A DNA stretch of 23,258 nt from Candidatus Cloacimonadota bacterium (GTDB taxonomy: Bacteria > Cloacimonadota > Cloacimonadia > Cloacimonadales > Cloacimonadaceae): positions 1 through 23,258 of the forward strand of contig JAQUHL010000002.1 in the NCBI GenBank assembly GCA_028683635.1, in the 5' to 3' direction. The notes below the pieces were generated by a model. That model had not been told where the DNA came from and searched no databases. It was given only the letters and a program-made list of their open reading frames with translations. Position 1 is the first letter of the stretch. Each line of letters begins with the position of its first letter. This document shows, in pieces, positions 7,220-15,400 of this stretch. The translations under genes and the position numbers were made by a program.

Positions 7220-7615
7220 TTGAATATCAGACCCTACGACAAAACCAAAGACGAGGCCCGGCTCATGCAAATGCTGGAAGATGAAGGCGAAGATTGGTCT
7301 TGATATTGGGCGGAATCTGTTTCTGCCAAATACCGGGAAGCCCTGGCCGCTTCCATCACCTATGTAGCCCATGATGGGCAGATCCTCTGCGGTTACTCCC
7401 GTTCTTTGGAAGACTGTGGTTTTTATATATACGTCTGTGACCTTCTTGTAAAGCCCCAATACCGCGGGCAGGATCTCGGTCGCAAACTCATGGAAATCAT
7501 CTATAGAGACCATCCCGATACCACTGTCTATGTAATGTCCGATGTCGATGGCTATTACTCCCGGCTGGGCTACCATCGCGAAGGCTCGGTCTTTGAGTTA
7601 AGCAGATCAGATTGA
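7220..7615 (+). pseudogene. GNAT-family N-acetyltransferase interrupted by in-frame TGA
   Basis: A TTG start at 7220 with GAGG five bases upstream gives LNIRPYDKTKD, the usual opening of a small GNAT acyl-CoA-dependent acetyltransferase. The frame runs to DEGEDWS, meets TGA at 7301-7303, and resumes in the same frame as YWAESVSAKYREALAASITYV. It continues through the acetyl-CoA-binding block VCDLLVKPQYRGQDLGRKLM to the terminal strand VMSDVDGYYSRLGYHREG. Read through, it would be about 131 residues, the normal size for the family. TGA is an ordinary stop elsewhere in the window (for example at the end of the nuoE-like gene), so the code is not changed. The simplest reading is a recent nonsense mutation. 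Recoding is the alternative, because a 7-bp hairpin starts six bases after the TGA. Confidence 0.8.
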
Positions 7616-7657
7616 TAAGGTGCGGCGCTCGCAGAAGATCCCGCAAGGGACATTTCA

Positions 7658-7694
7658 CAAAAAAAAGGCGTAGCCAAATTAAGTTCAGCTACGC
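7658..7694 (-). terminator. Leftward intrinsic terminator
   Basis: GCGTAGC (7668-7674) and GCTACGC (7688-7694) make a perfect 7-bp stem. On the minus strand it is followed by eight T (A-run at 7659-7666). It also lies just after the GNAT frame, but its T-run faces the other way. Confidence 0.65.
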
Positions 7695-7806
7695 AGTTGT
7701 TGGAAAATCCTTATTAACAGCTTGACACCAATTCATACTTATTATACAACTTACATCGAGTGGCGATCTTTGAATTTTTTCATTATTGTCAAAAGCGAAT
7801 ACTGAT

Positions 7807-7969
7807 AAAGACCATTGCACATTCCGATTTATCGAAATTCAGACTTCCAAATATGCTGGTTGTGAGGCTTATTTTTGCAAATCTATTCCCGCCCACCACC
7901 CTTATAGGAGTAGGGCTTCGCCCTACAACCCATTATTCAATGGTCTTAATCATTATTCAATTGTCTTTA
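7807..7969 (+). mobile_element. Family A repeat, copy 4, with duplicated right end
   Basis: The best-preserved copy: AAGACCATTG (7808-7817) and CAATGGTCTT (7938-7947) are perfect 10-bp inverted ends, with TA at each boundary (7806-7807 and 7947-7948). The interior hairpin GTAGGGC-ttc-GCCCTAC is intact. The right end is then repeated almost exactly: cattattcaatggtctta at 7931-7948 and cattattcaattgtcttta at 7951-7969. Confidence 0.8.
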
Positions 7970-7977
7970 TGAAGAAA

Positions 7978-8015
7978 TTAAAAGCCATCCTTCCGGGCTG
8001 CCGGGGGAGGATGGC
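7978..8015 (-). terminator. Terminator downstream of the 177-aa gene
   Basis: GCCATCCT (7984-7991) pairs with AGGATGGC (8008-8015), with further G/C pairing inside. Read leftward it ends in TTTTAATTTC. It lies about 135 bases past the stop of the minus-strand gene at 8152 and may also work in the other direction (AATTTTA follows on the plus strand). Confidence 0.6.
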
Positions 8016-8151
8016 AATTTTAGGGTTATAAGTTATCGTTAGTAATAAGTTGCAATGATCAGCAACTCACTGCTTGATCTTGAAGTTCAATCTTTTGGTT
8101 GTTTATCTAACCCATCTGTAGAATTGTTGGCCTGGGACAGGATACAATTTT

Positions 8152-8685
8152 TCAGGGAGCTTTCCACTCGCAGAGAATGCCGATCTTAAGGTGGGAGCGC
8201 AGGTAATGATACACTTCAGGGGAGAGCCTGGCAGCTCGCTCCAGCATTCTGGAGATTGCCTTCTGGGTTATATCATAGGCCCTGTGTTCTTCTTGCCGGA
8301 AATTGCGAATGTTTTGGCTGGGGGACAGGCACTCTTTCAGATATGTGCTGAGTTTATCGAGCTCAGCATCCAGCTTTAAAGTGTCCAAGCCCAGCTTCAA
8401 ACGCTCTGCTTTGTTTTCAATCAGGCGGGTAATTTCTTTTTTAACAGCCTGAATGGTAATCCGGTCGGTCATCGGAATCGGATTCCAGAGCCGCATCAGG
8501 GCATTACGGAAGGTGGGATTCAGATTGGCATCCGGATAGATATCGGCGAGGTGGATAAGGCTTAAGCAATTATGGGGGCGTCCCGGAGTTTTCATCAGGA
8601 CTCCCAGAATACGCACACCCGTCAGGCTGAGGTTATCGGCAATGAAACCCTTTATCAAAGGGTGGGGCGATGGTTCGTGATACAT
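8152..8685 (-). CDS. Conserved-looking hypothetical protein, 177 aa
   Basis: I do not recognise this gene. The product is soluble with no signal peptide, and is mostly predicted helix. The middle (about residues 75-115: TDRITIQAVKKEITRLIENK, then leucine/lysine-rich LKLGLDTLKLDAELDKLSTYL) looks like a coiled coil. The N-terminal part (LSLTGVRILGVLMKTPG ... LSLIHLADIYPD) could be a winged-helix-like fold, since it resembles the start of MarR/PadR-type domains in pattern only. The start ATG at 8685 has AGAGGT about 6 bases upstream, so translation is well supported. The gene stands alone and is followed by a hairpin terminator. A regulatory or nucleic-acid-binding role is only a guess. Confidence 0.65.
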   Translation of the reverse strand: MYHEPSPHPLIKGFIADNLSLTGVRILGVLMKTPGRPHNCLSLIHLADIYPDANLNPTFRNALMRLWNPIPMTDRITIQAVKKEITRLIENKAERLKLGLDTLKLDAELDKLSTYLKECLSPSQNIRNFRQEEHRAYDITQKAISRMLERAARLSPEVYHYLRSHLKIGILCEWKAP

Positions 8686-9065
8686 ATATGACCTCTCATT
8701 CTTTTAGTGATCCAGGCAGGCTGACAGCCCAGTGCCGTGTGGCACACTCACTTCTATGAAGCTATAAGGATCTGAGACCACAAAAATAAGCATTACTAAA
8801 ATTGTCAAGCAGAAATACGAGCCCGGAAGTGGCAAAAAAAAATTCAGTATCGCAAATTGCATAGTGAGTAAAAGTTAGGAAAACGCAGCCGATATTTCTG
8901 AGAAATAATTTTCGAAAAACGGCAAAACGTCTTACGTAATATATATAGAGGGTGTTTTTTTTAGAAGCGAATTTGCAGAGTCTGGGTTAAGCTTCAAAAA
9001 TCAGCATTCCTACCCTATCCCGTTTAGAAGGCTGGCACAAAGTATTATTACAACTAAATACAGAT

Positions 9066-9153
9066 AAAGACTGTTGCACATCCCGATTTAACGAAATACA
9101 GACTTCCAAAAAGGAGTAGTGCTTCGCCTTACGACCCATTATTCAATGGTCTA
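9066..9153 (+). mobile_element. Family A repeat, copy 5 (internally deleted)
   Basis: It has the left end AAAGACTGTTGCACATCC and the right end CCATTATTCAATGGTCTA, but the middle is missing. It jumps from cagacttccaaa straight to aaggagtag. In full copies A-runs sit at both points (ccaaatatg and ctaaaaggag), so the loss probably occurred between short A-run homologies. Confidence 0.75.
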
Positions 9154-9157
9154 AGAT

Positions 9158-9182
9158 AAAAAAAACGCAGGAGTGATCCTGC
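9158..9182 (-). terminator. Leftward terminator-like hairpin in the leader of the 153-aa gene
   Basis: GCAGGA-gtga-TCCTGC (9167-9182) is a perfect 6-bp stem with a GNRA-type loop. On the minus strand it is followed by eight T (A-run 9158-9165). It lies 27 bases before the plus-strand gene at 9210, and no minus-strand gene is visible immediately to the right. Confidence 0.5.
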
Positions 9183-9209
9183 AAATAAAAAAACAGGAGG
9201 GCCTTAGAA

Positions 9210-9671
9210 ATGAAGGTCAAATTCAAGTATGGAATCCGCACCTATAGCGGAACGGTTGACGAGATGACTTATGGAAGTTATCGCAAGGGAACAGTGTGTA
9301 TCAGCAGGAAGCATACAATGCCGCGCATTACTGAGCAGAATGAGAGCATGGGTGCAATCCTGAAAAACCTGGGTGCATTATACCGCAGTTGTGATCCGGA
9401 TTATGTTTCCGATCTCAAGGCTTATGCCACCAAAAACAGCAGTGAGAACGTTCCCTACAACGAGCTTGCTCCCACGGCCTATGCTATCTTTACGAAGATG
9501 ATGTTTGCCTGGAAGAAGAGCGATCCCGAGCATGTGGACCTGGCGACCATCAATCTCGGAGATATTGTGATGAGCGAGGCTCCGGTGCTGTGTATTGCCG
9601 ATGCCGTGGATGGTGATCTCCTGGCCCGGGTGAAGGATTACGAGACACTCGATAATCCGATGGGTCAGTAA
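9210..9671 (+). CDS. Hypothetical protein, 153 aa, first gene of a two-gene unit
   Basis: I cannot name this protein. It is soluble, has no signal peptide, and begins with a basic beta-rich stretch (MKVKFKYGIRTYSGTVDEMT, then YGSYRKGTVCISRKHTMPR). A helical middle follows (MGAILKNLGALYRSCDPDYV, AYAIFTKMMFAWKKS) and then an acidic C-terminus. The opening pattern, SGTV followed by a G-rich basic strand and R-x-T-x-x-N, loosely recalls small DUF6266-like proteins of Bacteroidota. That comparison is from memory. Three cysteines (in TVCIS, YRSCDP, VLCIAD) show no metal-site spacing. A strong AGGAGG lies 9 bases before the ATG. A 49-residue gene follows after two bases, and a terminator closes the unit. 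Confidence 0.7.
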   Translation: MKVKFKYGIRTYSGTVDEMTYGSYRKGTVCISRKHTMPRITEQNESMGAILKNLGALYRSCDPDYVSDLKAYATKNSSENVPYNELAPTAYAIFTKMMFAWKKSDPEHVDLATINLGDIVMSEAPVLCIADAVDGDLLARVKDYETLDNPMGQ

Positions 9672-9673
9672 AC

Positions 9674-9823
9674 ATGGATCCCGTCATCATGCAAAAAATC
9701 GTGGATGAACTGAATGAAATCATAAACCTGCCAATCCTCAACGAGAGGCAAGAGGGTGAACTCATCAGATTTCTGCTCACTCTGGTGCTGAGTCTTCTCA
9801 AAAGATTGGGAATCACTGTCTAA
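9674..9823 (+). CDS. Small hypothetical protein, 49 aa
   Basis: An ATG two bases after the previous stop opens a 49-codon frame: MDPVIMQKIVDELNEIINLP, then an acidic turn (NERQEGE), then a hydrophobic helix LIRFLLTLVLSLLKRLGITV. It has no good ribosome-binding site of its own, so it is probably coupled to the 153-aa gene. The C-terminal helix could insert in a membrane or pack against the partner protein. The function is unknown, and short length makes a chance frame possible. Its position between the partner gene and a terminator argues that it is real. Confidence 0.5.
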   Translation: MDPVIMQKIVDELNEIINLPILNERQEGELIRFLLTLVLSLLKRLGITV

Positions 9824-9836
9824 TATCGTGTTTAGT

Positions 9837-9906
9837 TTGAAATGACATAATCCATGCCCAGCCCACCACCCAATATTGTATGCCCCGTTTGATTATGTAA
9901 TTTCAA
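9837..9906 (+). mobile_element. Family B repeat, copy 3 (best preserved)
   Basis: The 70-bp unit has ends TTGAAATGACATAATC and GATTATGTAATTTCAA, complementary at all but one of 16 positions. The interior reads ccatgcccagcccaccacccaatattgtatg, matching the copies at 1842 and 17071. As RNA it would fold into one long hairpin. It lies between the 49-aa gene and the terminator at 9963. Confidence 0.8.
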
Positions 9907-9962
9907 CGTGGGAACTGGAAAACAAAACTTAAGAAGTCCCGGAGGGCAAATCAAGGCCAGGA

Positions 9963-10003
9963 CGGGTAGGGATGCCATAATTCCTGCCCGCCCTATTTTT
10001 TTT
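9963..10003 (+). terminator. Intrinsic terminator of the 153-aa/49-aa unit
   Basis: CGGGTAGGGA (9963-9972) pairs with TTCCTGCCCG (9981-9990) over 10 bp including two G-U pairs, with an 8-base loop. Five bases later comes a run of eight T (9996-10003). Confidence 0.75.
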
Positions 10004-10006
10004 CAT

Positions 10007-10034
10007 TTGACAAAGAGATAGCGTTATGGATAGT
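10007..10034 (+). promoter_or_regulatory. Candidate promoter of the redox operon
   Basis: A perfect TTGACA (10007-10012) is followed after 16 bases by GATAGT (10029-10034), a 4-of-6 match to TATAAT. It lies directly after the upstream terminator and about 150 bases before the nuoE-like start, leaving a leader of roughly 140 bases. Confidence 0.4.
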
Positions 10035-10185
10035 GGAGAAAGGGATATAGAGTTGAGTTATGTGTTTGATTCTGTGTAGCTTCCGAAAACCGAAAGAGGT
10101 GCCTTGCACCGGGGAAGGCATTTTGACCCTGTATCCTCAAGTAAGTGTGTGAGACATAAAAATAATTACCGAACAAGGAGCCACG

Positions 10186-10665
10186 ATGCAAACTGCGTTT
10201 AGTAAGCTCGATGCCGTGATAGCGAAGTATCATGGTAGAAAAGGAGCGTTGATACCGCTGATGCAGGAAGTTCAGGAACTGGAAGGATTTCTTTCTCAAG
10301 CTACAATGCGTTACCTTTCCGAACAGATGCAAATTCCTGCAGCAGAGATTTATGGAGTAGCCACCTTTTATTCCATGTTCAGGCTCAAACCCAAGGGCCG
10401 GCACACGATAAGGATGTGTAAGGGAACTGCCTGTCATGTTTCGGGAGCCAACGGGATTTCCATGGCTTTGAGGGAAGCCTTGAATCTTGGAGAGGGTGAG
10501 GAGACCACTGCGGACAACAATTTCACCCTGATGGAGGTTGCATGTCTGGGTTGCTGTTCGCTGGCTCCGGTGATCATGATAGATGAGCGGACTTTTGGCA
10601 AACTGACTCCGGAAAAGATTCCCGCCATTCTGGAAAAATTTGCCTTTGTGCAGGAGGAAAAATGA
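10186..10665 (+). CDS. NuoE/HydA-gamma-like [2Fe-2S] subunit
   Basis: The 159-residue protein is a complete NuoE (24-kDa) family member. It has a helical N-terminal domain (IYGVATFYSMF, residues about 55-65, is the family signature) and a thioredoxin-like domain whose four ligands are C78 and C83 (CKGTACH) and C120 and C124 (CLGCC). These bind the N1a-type [2Fe-2S] cluster next to the NADH-oxidising flavoprotein. AGGAG lies 6 bases before the ATG. The stop overlaps the start of the next gene (ATGA), so the subunits are probably made together. The N-terminal domain is the short form seen in soluble hydrogenases and formate dehydrogenases rather than respiratory complex I. No other complex I genes are present. 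Confidence 0.93.
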   Translation: MQTAFSKLDAVIAKYHGRKGALIPLMQEVQELEGFLSQATMRYLSEQMQIPAAEIYGVATFYSMFRLKPKGRHTIRMCKGTACHVSGANGISMALREALNLGEGEETTADNNFTLMEVACLGCCSLAPVIMIDERTFGKLTPEKIPAILEKFAFVQEEK

Positions 10666-12428
10666 GCTTTGTGATAAAGGTGGGAATGGCAAGCTGCGGT
10701 CTTGCTGCGGGGGCTATGGACGTGTATCTGGCCATTAAGCAGCATATTCAGAGCTCGGATTTACCTGTGATCCTGAAAAAGACGGCTTGTATCGGAATGT
10801 GTTTTGAGGAGCCGATAGTGGAGTTTTGGGGTTTGGAGCAGGGCAGGATTGCCTTGGGCAAGGTTGATCCGCAAACGATCGGCAGCCTGATGGATGATTA
10901 TCTGGCGGGAAAGCAGGTGCAAGGAAACGTCATATTGGCCGAGAAGCAGGAGGGCGTGCACAACGAGCTGTTTGGCGAGCAAGTGCGCATTGTGCTGCGA
11001 AATTGTGGGGTGATCGATCCGGAATCTTTAGCCGATTATGAGGCTGCGGGTGGTTATCAGGCACTGGCCAAAGCTCTGAAGATGGACAGGAAAAAGATTA
11101 TTGAGGAAGTGAAAGACTCAGGACTGAGGGGCAGGGGAGGAGCCGGATTTTCCACAGGGATGAAATGGAGTTTCTGTCATGCCGCCAAAGGAGACAAAAA
11201 ATATGTGGTTTGTAACGCTGATGAGGGCGATCCGGGAGCCTTCATGGACAGGAGTGTGCTGGAGGGCGATCCGCATTCCATCATTGAGGGGATGATTATC
11301 GGGGCCTATGCCATGGGTGCCGGTGAGGGCTATATTTATTGCCGGGCCGAATATCCTTTGGCCATCAAACATTTGAAAGATGCTATCGAGGCAGCGACAG
11401 CCAGGGGATATCTGGGGAAAAAGATTTTGGGGACAAGCTTTGATTTTGAACTGCATATCAAGGAGGGTGCCGGAGCCTTTGTGTGTGGTGAAGAAACTGC
11501 GCTGATGGCTTCGATAGAAGGTAAGCGGGGAATGCCGACTATCCGTCCACCCTTTCCGGCTGAATCCGGACTTTGGGGAAAACCCACCAATATCAACAAC
11601 GTGGAAACCTGGGCAAATATTTCCTGGATCATCAGCAATGGAGCCGCCGCATACCGGAAGTATGGCACGGAAAAATCCCCAGGAACCAAGGTTTTTGCGC
11701 TGGCGGGCAAGATTGCCAATAGCGGTTTGATAGAAGTTCCGATGGGAATCAGCATCCGGGACGTGATCTATAAGGTGGGGGGTGGAATGAAGACGGAAAG
11801 CCCCTTTAAAGCAGTTCAACTGGGAGGGCCATCCGGGGGCTGCATACCTGCTTCCCTTCTGGATACGACAGTGGATTATGATTCCATCACCAAAACCGGA
11901 GCGATCATGGGTTCCGGTGGAATGGTGGTAATGGATGAGAATACCTGTATGGTCGATGTGGCGCGGTTTTTCCTGAACTTCACTCAGAATGAATCCTGCG
12001 GGAAATGCACTTTTTGCCGGATCGGAACCAGAAGAATGCTGGAGATCCTGACCGCCATCACGGAAGGTAAGGGAAGCCTGGAGGACATTGAAAAGCTGGA
12101 AGCTCTGGCCGTAAATATCATCAAAGGTTCGCTTTGCGGTTTGGGGCAGACAGCTCCCAATCCAGTGCTTACCACCCTGCGCTATTTCAAAAATGAATAT
12201 CTGGCGCATATCACGGAAAAAAGATGTCCGGCAGGAGTTTGCACAGCACTGCTTAAGTATGAGATCATTCCCGATAAATGTATCGGCTGCACCGCCTGTG
12301 CCCGTAAATGCCCGGTGAATTGCATTGCTGGATCGGTCAAACAAGTTCATGTGATCGATCAGGGCAGATGTATCAAATGTGGTGCCTGCTACAGTACCTG
12401 CAAGTTCAATGCCATCAAAAAGGGATAG
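10662..12428 (+). CDS. HydB/NuoF-like NAD(P)H-FMN flavoprotein with extra iron-sulfur domains
   Basis: The 588-residue protein has an N-terminal thioredoxin-like [2Fe-2S] domain (C12, C43, C47; residues 1-90). The NuoF core follows, with FMN/NADH loop GRGGAGF (157-163), VCNADEGDPGAF (183-194), the N3-type 4Fe-4S ligands C446, C449 and C452 (ESCGKCTFC), and C492. A C-terminal two-cluster ferredoxin completes it (C540-C550, CIGCTACARKCP; C570-C580, CIKCGACYSTC). This is the domain order of the beta subunit of electron-bifurcating [FeFe]-hydrogenases and formate dehydrogenases, longer than respiratory NuoF. It overlaps the nuoE-like gene by four bases and is six bases from the next gene. Expected role: NAD(H) or NADP(H) exchange with ferredoxin in the cytoplasm. 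The partner of the catalytic step is not a hydrogenase here. Confidence 0.93.
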   Translation: MSFVIKVGMASCGLAAGAMDVYLAIKQHIQSSDLPVILKKTACIGMCFEEPIVEFWGLEQGRIALGKVDPQTIGSLMDDYLAGKQVQGNVILAEKQEGVHNELFGEQVRIVLRNCGVIDPESLADYEAAGGYQALAKALKMDRKKIIEEVKDSGLRGRGGAGFSTGMKWSFCHAAKGDKKYVVCNADEGDPGAFMDRSVLEGDPHSIIEGMIIGAYAMGAGEGYIYCRAEYPLAIKHLKDAIEAATARGYLGKKILGTSFDFELHIKEGAGAFVCGEETALMASIEGKRGMPTIRPPFPAESGLWGKPTNINNVETWANISWIISNGAAAYRKYGTEKSPGTKVFALAGKIANSGLIEVPMGISIRDVIYKVGGGMKTESPFKAVQLGGPSGGCIPASLLDTTVDYDSITKTGAIMGSGGMVVMDENTCMVDVARFFLNFTQNESCGKCTFCRIGTRRMLEILTAITEGKGSLEDIEKLEALAVNIIKGSLCGLGQTAPNPVLTTLRYFKNEYLAHITEKRCPAGVCTALLKYEIIPDKCIGCTACARKCPVNCIAGSVKQVHVIDQGRCIKCGACYSTCKFNAIKKG

Positions 12429-12434
12429 GAGAAG

Positions 12435-15400
12435 ATGATGAACCAGATCGAAGTAACTCTGAACGGAAAGAGGATCCAGACCGAAAGAGGGATCACCATT
12501 CTCGAGCTTGCCAGGCGGCAAGGCATCAGCATTCCCACCCTTTGTCATGATGAAGAACTGAAACCATATGGCTCATGTTGGGTGTGTGCAGTCGAGGTAA
12601 CTGGGCGCAGAGGATTTGTAACTTCTTGCGGAACTATGATATCTGACGGGATGGAGATAAGGACGGATAGTGATGAAATCCGCAATGCCCGAAAGATGGC
12701 TTTGGAACTGCTGATATCCAATCATTATGCTGATTGCGAAGCTCCCTGCAAGATCGCCTGTCCGGATCATGTGGATATCCAGAGCTATGTGTCCCTGATC
12801 GCCAATGGACAGTATCATGAGGCCGTCAAGGTCATCAAGGATACGCTTCCCATGCCTCTGTCAATCGGCAGGGTCTGCCCCGCTTTTTGCGAGAAAGAAT
12901 GCCGGCGGCAGATTGTGGAGGAACCCATTGCCATCCGCCAGCTCAAACGATTTTGCGCCGATCAGGATTTGAATGATTTCTGGCAATATATCCCCGAAAG
13001 ATTGCCTGCCAAAGGCAAGAGAATTGCCATCATCGGAGCAGGTCCTTCGGGACTCTGCTGCGGATATTACCTGAGTAACAGCGGTTACGATGTATGCCTC
13101 TTTGAAGCCAATCCCCAGGCGGGAGGATGGTTGCGTTATGGAATTCCTGAATATCGGCTGCCCAAGGCGATTTTGGATAAAGAAATCGAGCTCATGTGCC
13201 TCTCCGGCATGAAAATCGAGTATAATATGGTGCTGGGCAGAGACATTACACGCGGCAATCTGAGCAAAGAATATGATGCCATCTATCTGGCCATCGGAGC
13301 CCAGAAGGCGGTTCCCATGCCAGTCAAAGGCAGCGATCTTCAGGGGTGTTATCTGGGAGTGGATTTTCTGAAAGCCCATACCCTGGGCAATACGCCCCGG
13401 ATCGGAAAAAGGGTAGCAGTGGTGGGGGGTGGCAACACTGCCATAGACTGTGCCAGAACGGCTGTGCGTCTGGGTGCTCAGGTGAGCATTATCTATCGGC
13501 GCACCAAGGATGAGATGCCCGCCGATAGTTTTGAGATCGAAGCCGCCGAGCATGAGGGAGTGATCTTTCATTATCTATCCAATCCGGTGGAGTATCACGG
13601 GGAAAAAGAGAAGCTTTGCCGTATCAAAATCGAGAAAATGCGTCTGGGAGAACCGGATAACAGTGGTAGAAGGCGTCCTGAGCCCACCGGGGAGTTCTTT
13701 ACCGAGGATTTTGATGCCGTGATAGCGGCAATTTCCCAGGTACCTGAGGTGGATCTTTTTGCTGGGGAAGAAAACATGATCGGGGATAAGATATTGCCTC
13801 TCAGCAGGTGGCAGACCGCCATCGTTGATGAAGCCACGATGTACTCCGGAATGTCAAATGTCTTCGCCGGGGGTGATTTCAGGCGGGGTGCCGCAACGGC
13901 CATTGAAGCCATTGCCGATGGCAGAATTGCCGCTCAGATGATAGATAAATATCTGATGGGTGAAAAGATCTGTCCGGATACACCTCTCTTTGATGCCAAA
14001 AAAGGCAAGAAGATCCAGGATATAAACCCCGAGGAATATGAGATTTTCGAGAGCAAAGCCCGGGTTCAGATGCCTGAACTGGAGCTTGCCAGGGCCAGAC
14101 GCAGCTTTGAGGAAGTTGAGCTGGGATTTGAGGAAAAGACAGCCCAGGCTGAGGCAGAACGCTGCCTGGAATGTGGGTGTCAGGTAAACGACAGCTGTAT
14201 GCTGAGAAAATATTCCACTGAATATAGCGTAGATCCAATCCGGTTTTTGGGAAGCATCAACCGTCATCCAATTGATTATAGCCATCCATTCATCGTTCGG
14301 GATGCCAATAAATGCATCAATTGTGGACGCTGTATCCGTACCTGTGCAGAGATACAGGGAGCGGCGGTGTTGGGCTATATATATCGGGGCTTTCCCACTC
14401 TGGTTGCTCCTGAATTTGGCAATTCGCTGGGAGATACAAACTGCGAAAGCTGTGGCAAATGCATCAATGTATGCCCGGTGGGAGCACTTACCGAGCGGAA
14501 CCTGAATTACAAGCTCAATCCGCTTCCGAAGGAAAGCATCGTGCAAAATTGCGGATTGTGTGGAACGGGCTGTGTTATCAAGCTCGAAGTTCAAACCACC
14601 GAGATTGCCAGGATCACCACTCCTGATGAGGATGAAAATCCGGGATTCAATGGCAGGAATATCTGTTTCAAGGGACGTTTCGGCTGGCAGGCACTGTCGC
14701 ACTCCGAGCGGCTGACCGAGCCCATGAAGAGAACTGCCAGGGGCTGGAAACATATCTCCTGGGTAGAAGCCTCGCTGCTGATCAAAGAGAACTTTGGCGA
14801 AGCACGGAGCAAGCGGTTCGAGATTTCGCCATACATCAGCCTGGAGGAAATGCTGATGCTGAAAAGCGCAGCAAATGCCAGCAGTGCAAAGTTCTCTGCA
14901 GGCAGGTATCAGGCCATGTTCACAGACAGCCTGCTCGATCTCAAACCGGCAAAAACCCCTTATCCTCAGTTGGAAGGCTATTCTGAATATGTGGTGGTGG
15001 GAGAGATCAGCCACACCCTGCGAACTCTTTTGAGGCTTCGGCAACGAAAAGGGAAAAAGCTGATACTGGTAGATCCACCGGAAAGCGGATTTAGCAGATT
15101 TGCGGATCAGATTGTGAGCAACATATCCAATCTGGAGGCTTCATCTGAGCAACTATTTATCTATAACCAGAACCACTTGAGCGAGTATGACGTTTTTCGG
15201 CTCTGGAAAAAGGCTGCCTCCGTCGATCCATCCTGTAAAAACATTCTGCCGGGTTCGGATTATCCCAATCTTTTGGGAATGCTATCTCTTAAACCGGATC
15301 TGCATCTGAGCGCAGGAGTGGATTTTGCCTTAGCCTATGGAGCAGTACCCGTAAAAACCGAACAAGTGAAATACAGGGTAGCGGTCCTGCACTTCCACGA

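Larger units (their letters stand above)
8686..9209. other. Intergenic region without a gene
   Basis: I find no coding region. It contains a small hairpin GTGCC-gtgt-GGCAC (8732-8745), an AT-rich stretch with tacgtaatatatatagagg near 8933-8952 that could hold a promoter, family A copy 5, and a leftward terminator-like hairpin. Confidence 0.5.

Noticed and set aside
7301..7303. Reassignment of TGA to an amino acid genome-wide
   Set aside because: The nuoE-like gene and the 59-aa gene end at TGA, and TGG is used for Trp throughout.
7722..7748. TTGACA with TATACA 15 bases later as a promoter
   Set aside because: No plus-strand gene follows for more than 1.4 kb, and the spacing is poor.
10186..12428. 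Respiratory complex I (nuo) operon
   Set aside because: Only NuoE- and NuoF-like subunits are present, the latter with extra ferredoxin domains, and no membrane subunits follow.
11118..12548. 476-codon minus-strand open frame opposite the NuoF-like gene
   Set aside because: It is a shadow: the plus strand encodes a clear flavoprotein with all ligands, and the reverse product shows no family feature.
13854..15044. 396-codon minus-strand open frame opposite the fusion gene
   Set aside because: It is antisense to conserved iron-sulfur and flavin motifs; low-complexity composition and no ribosome-binding site.
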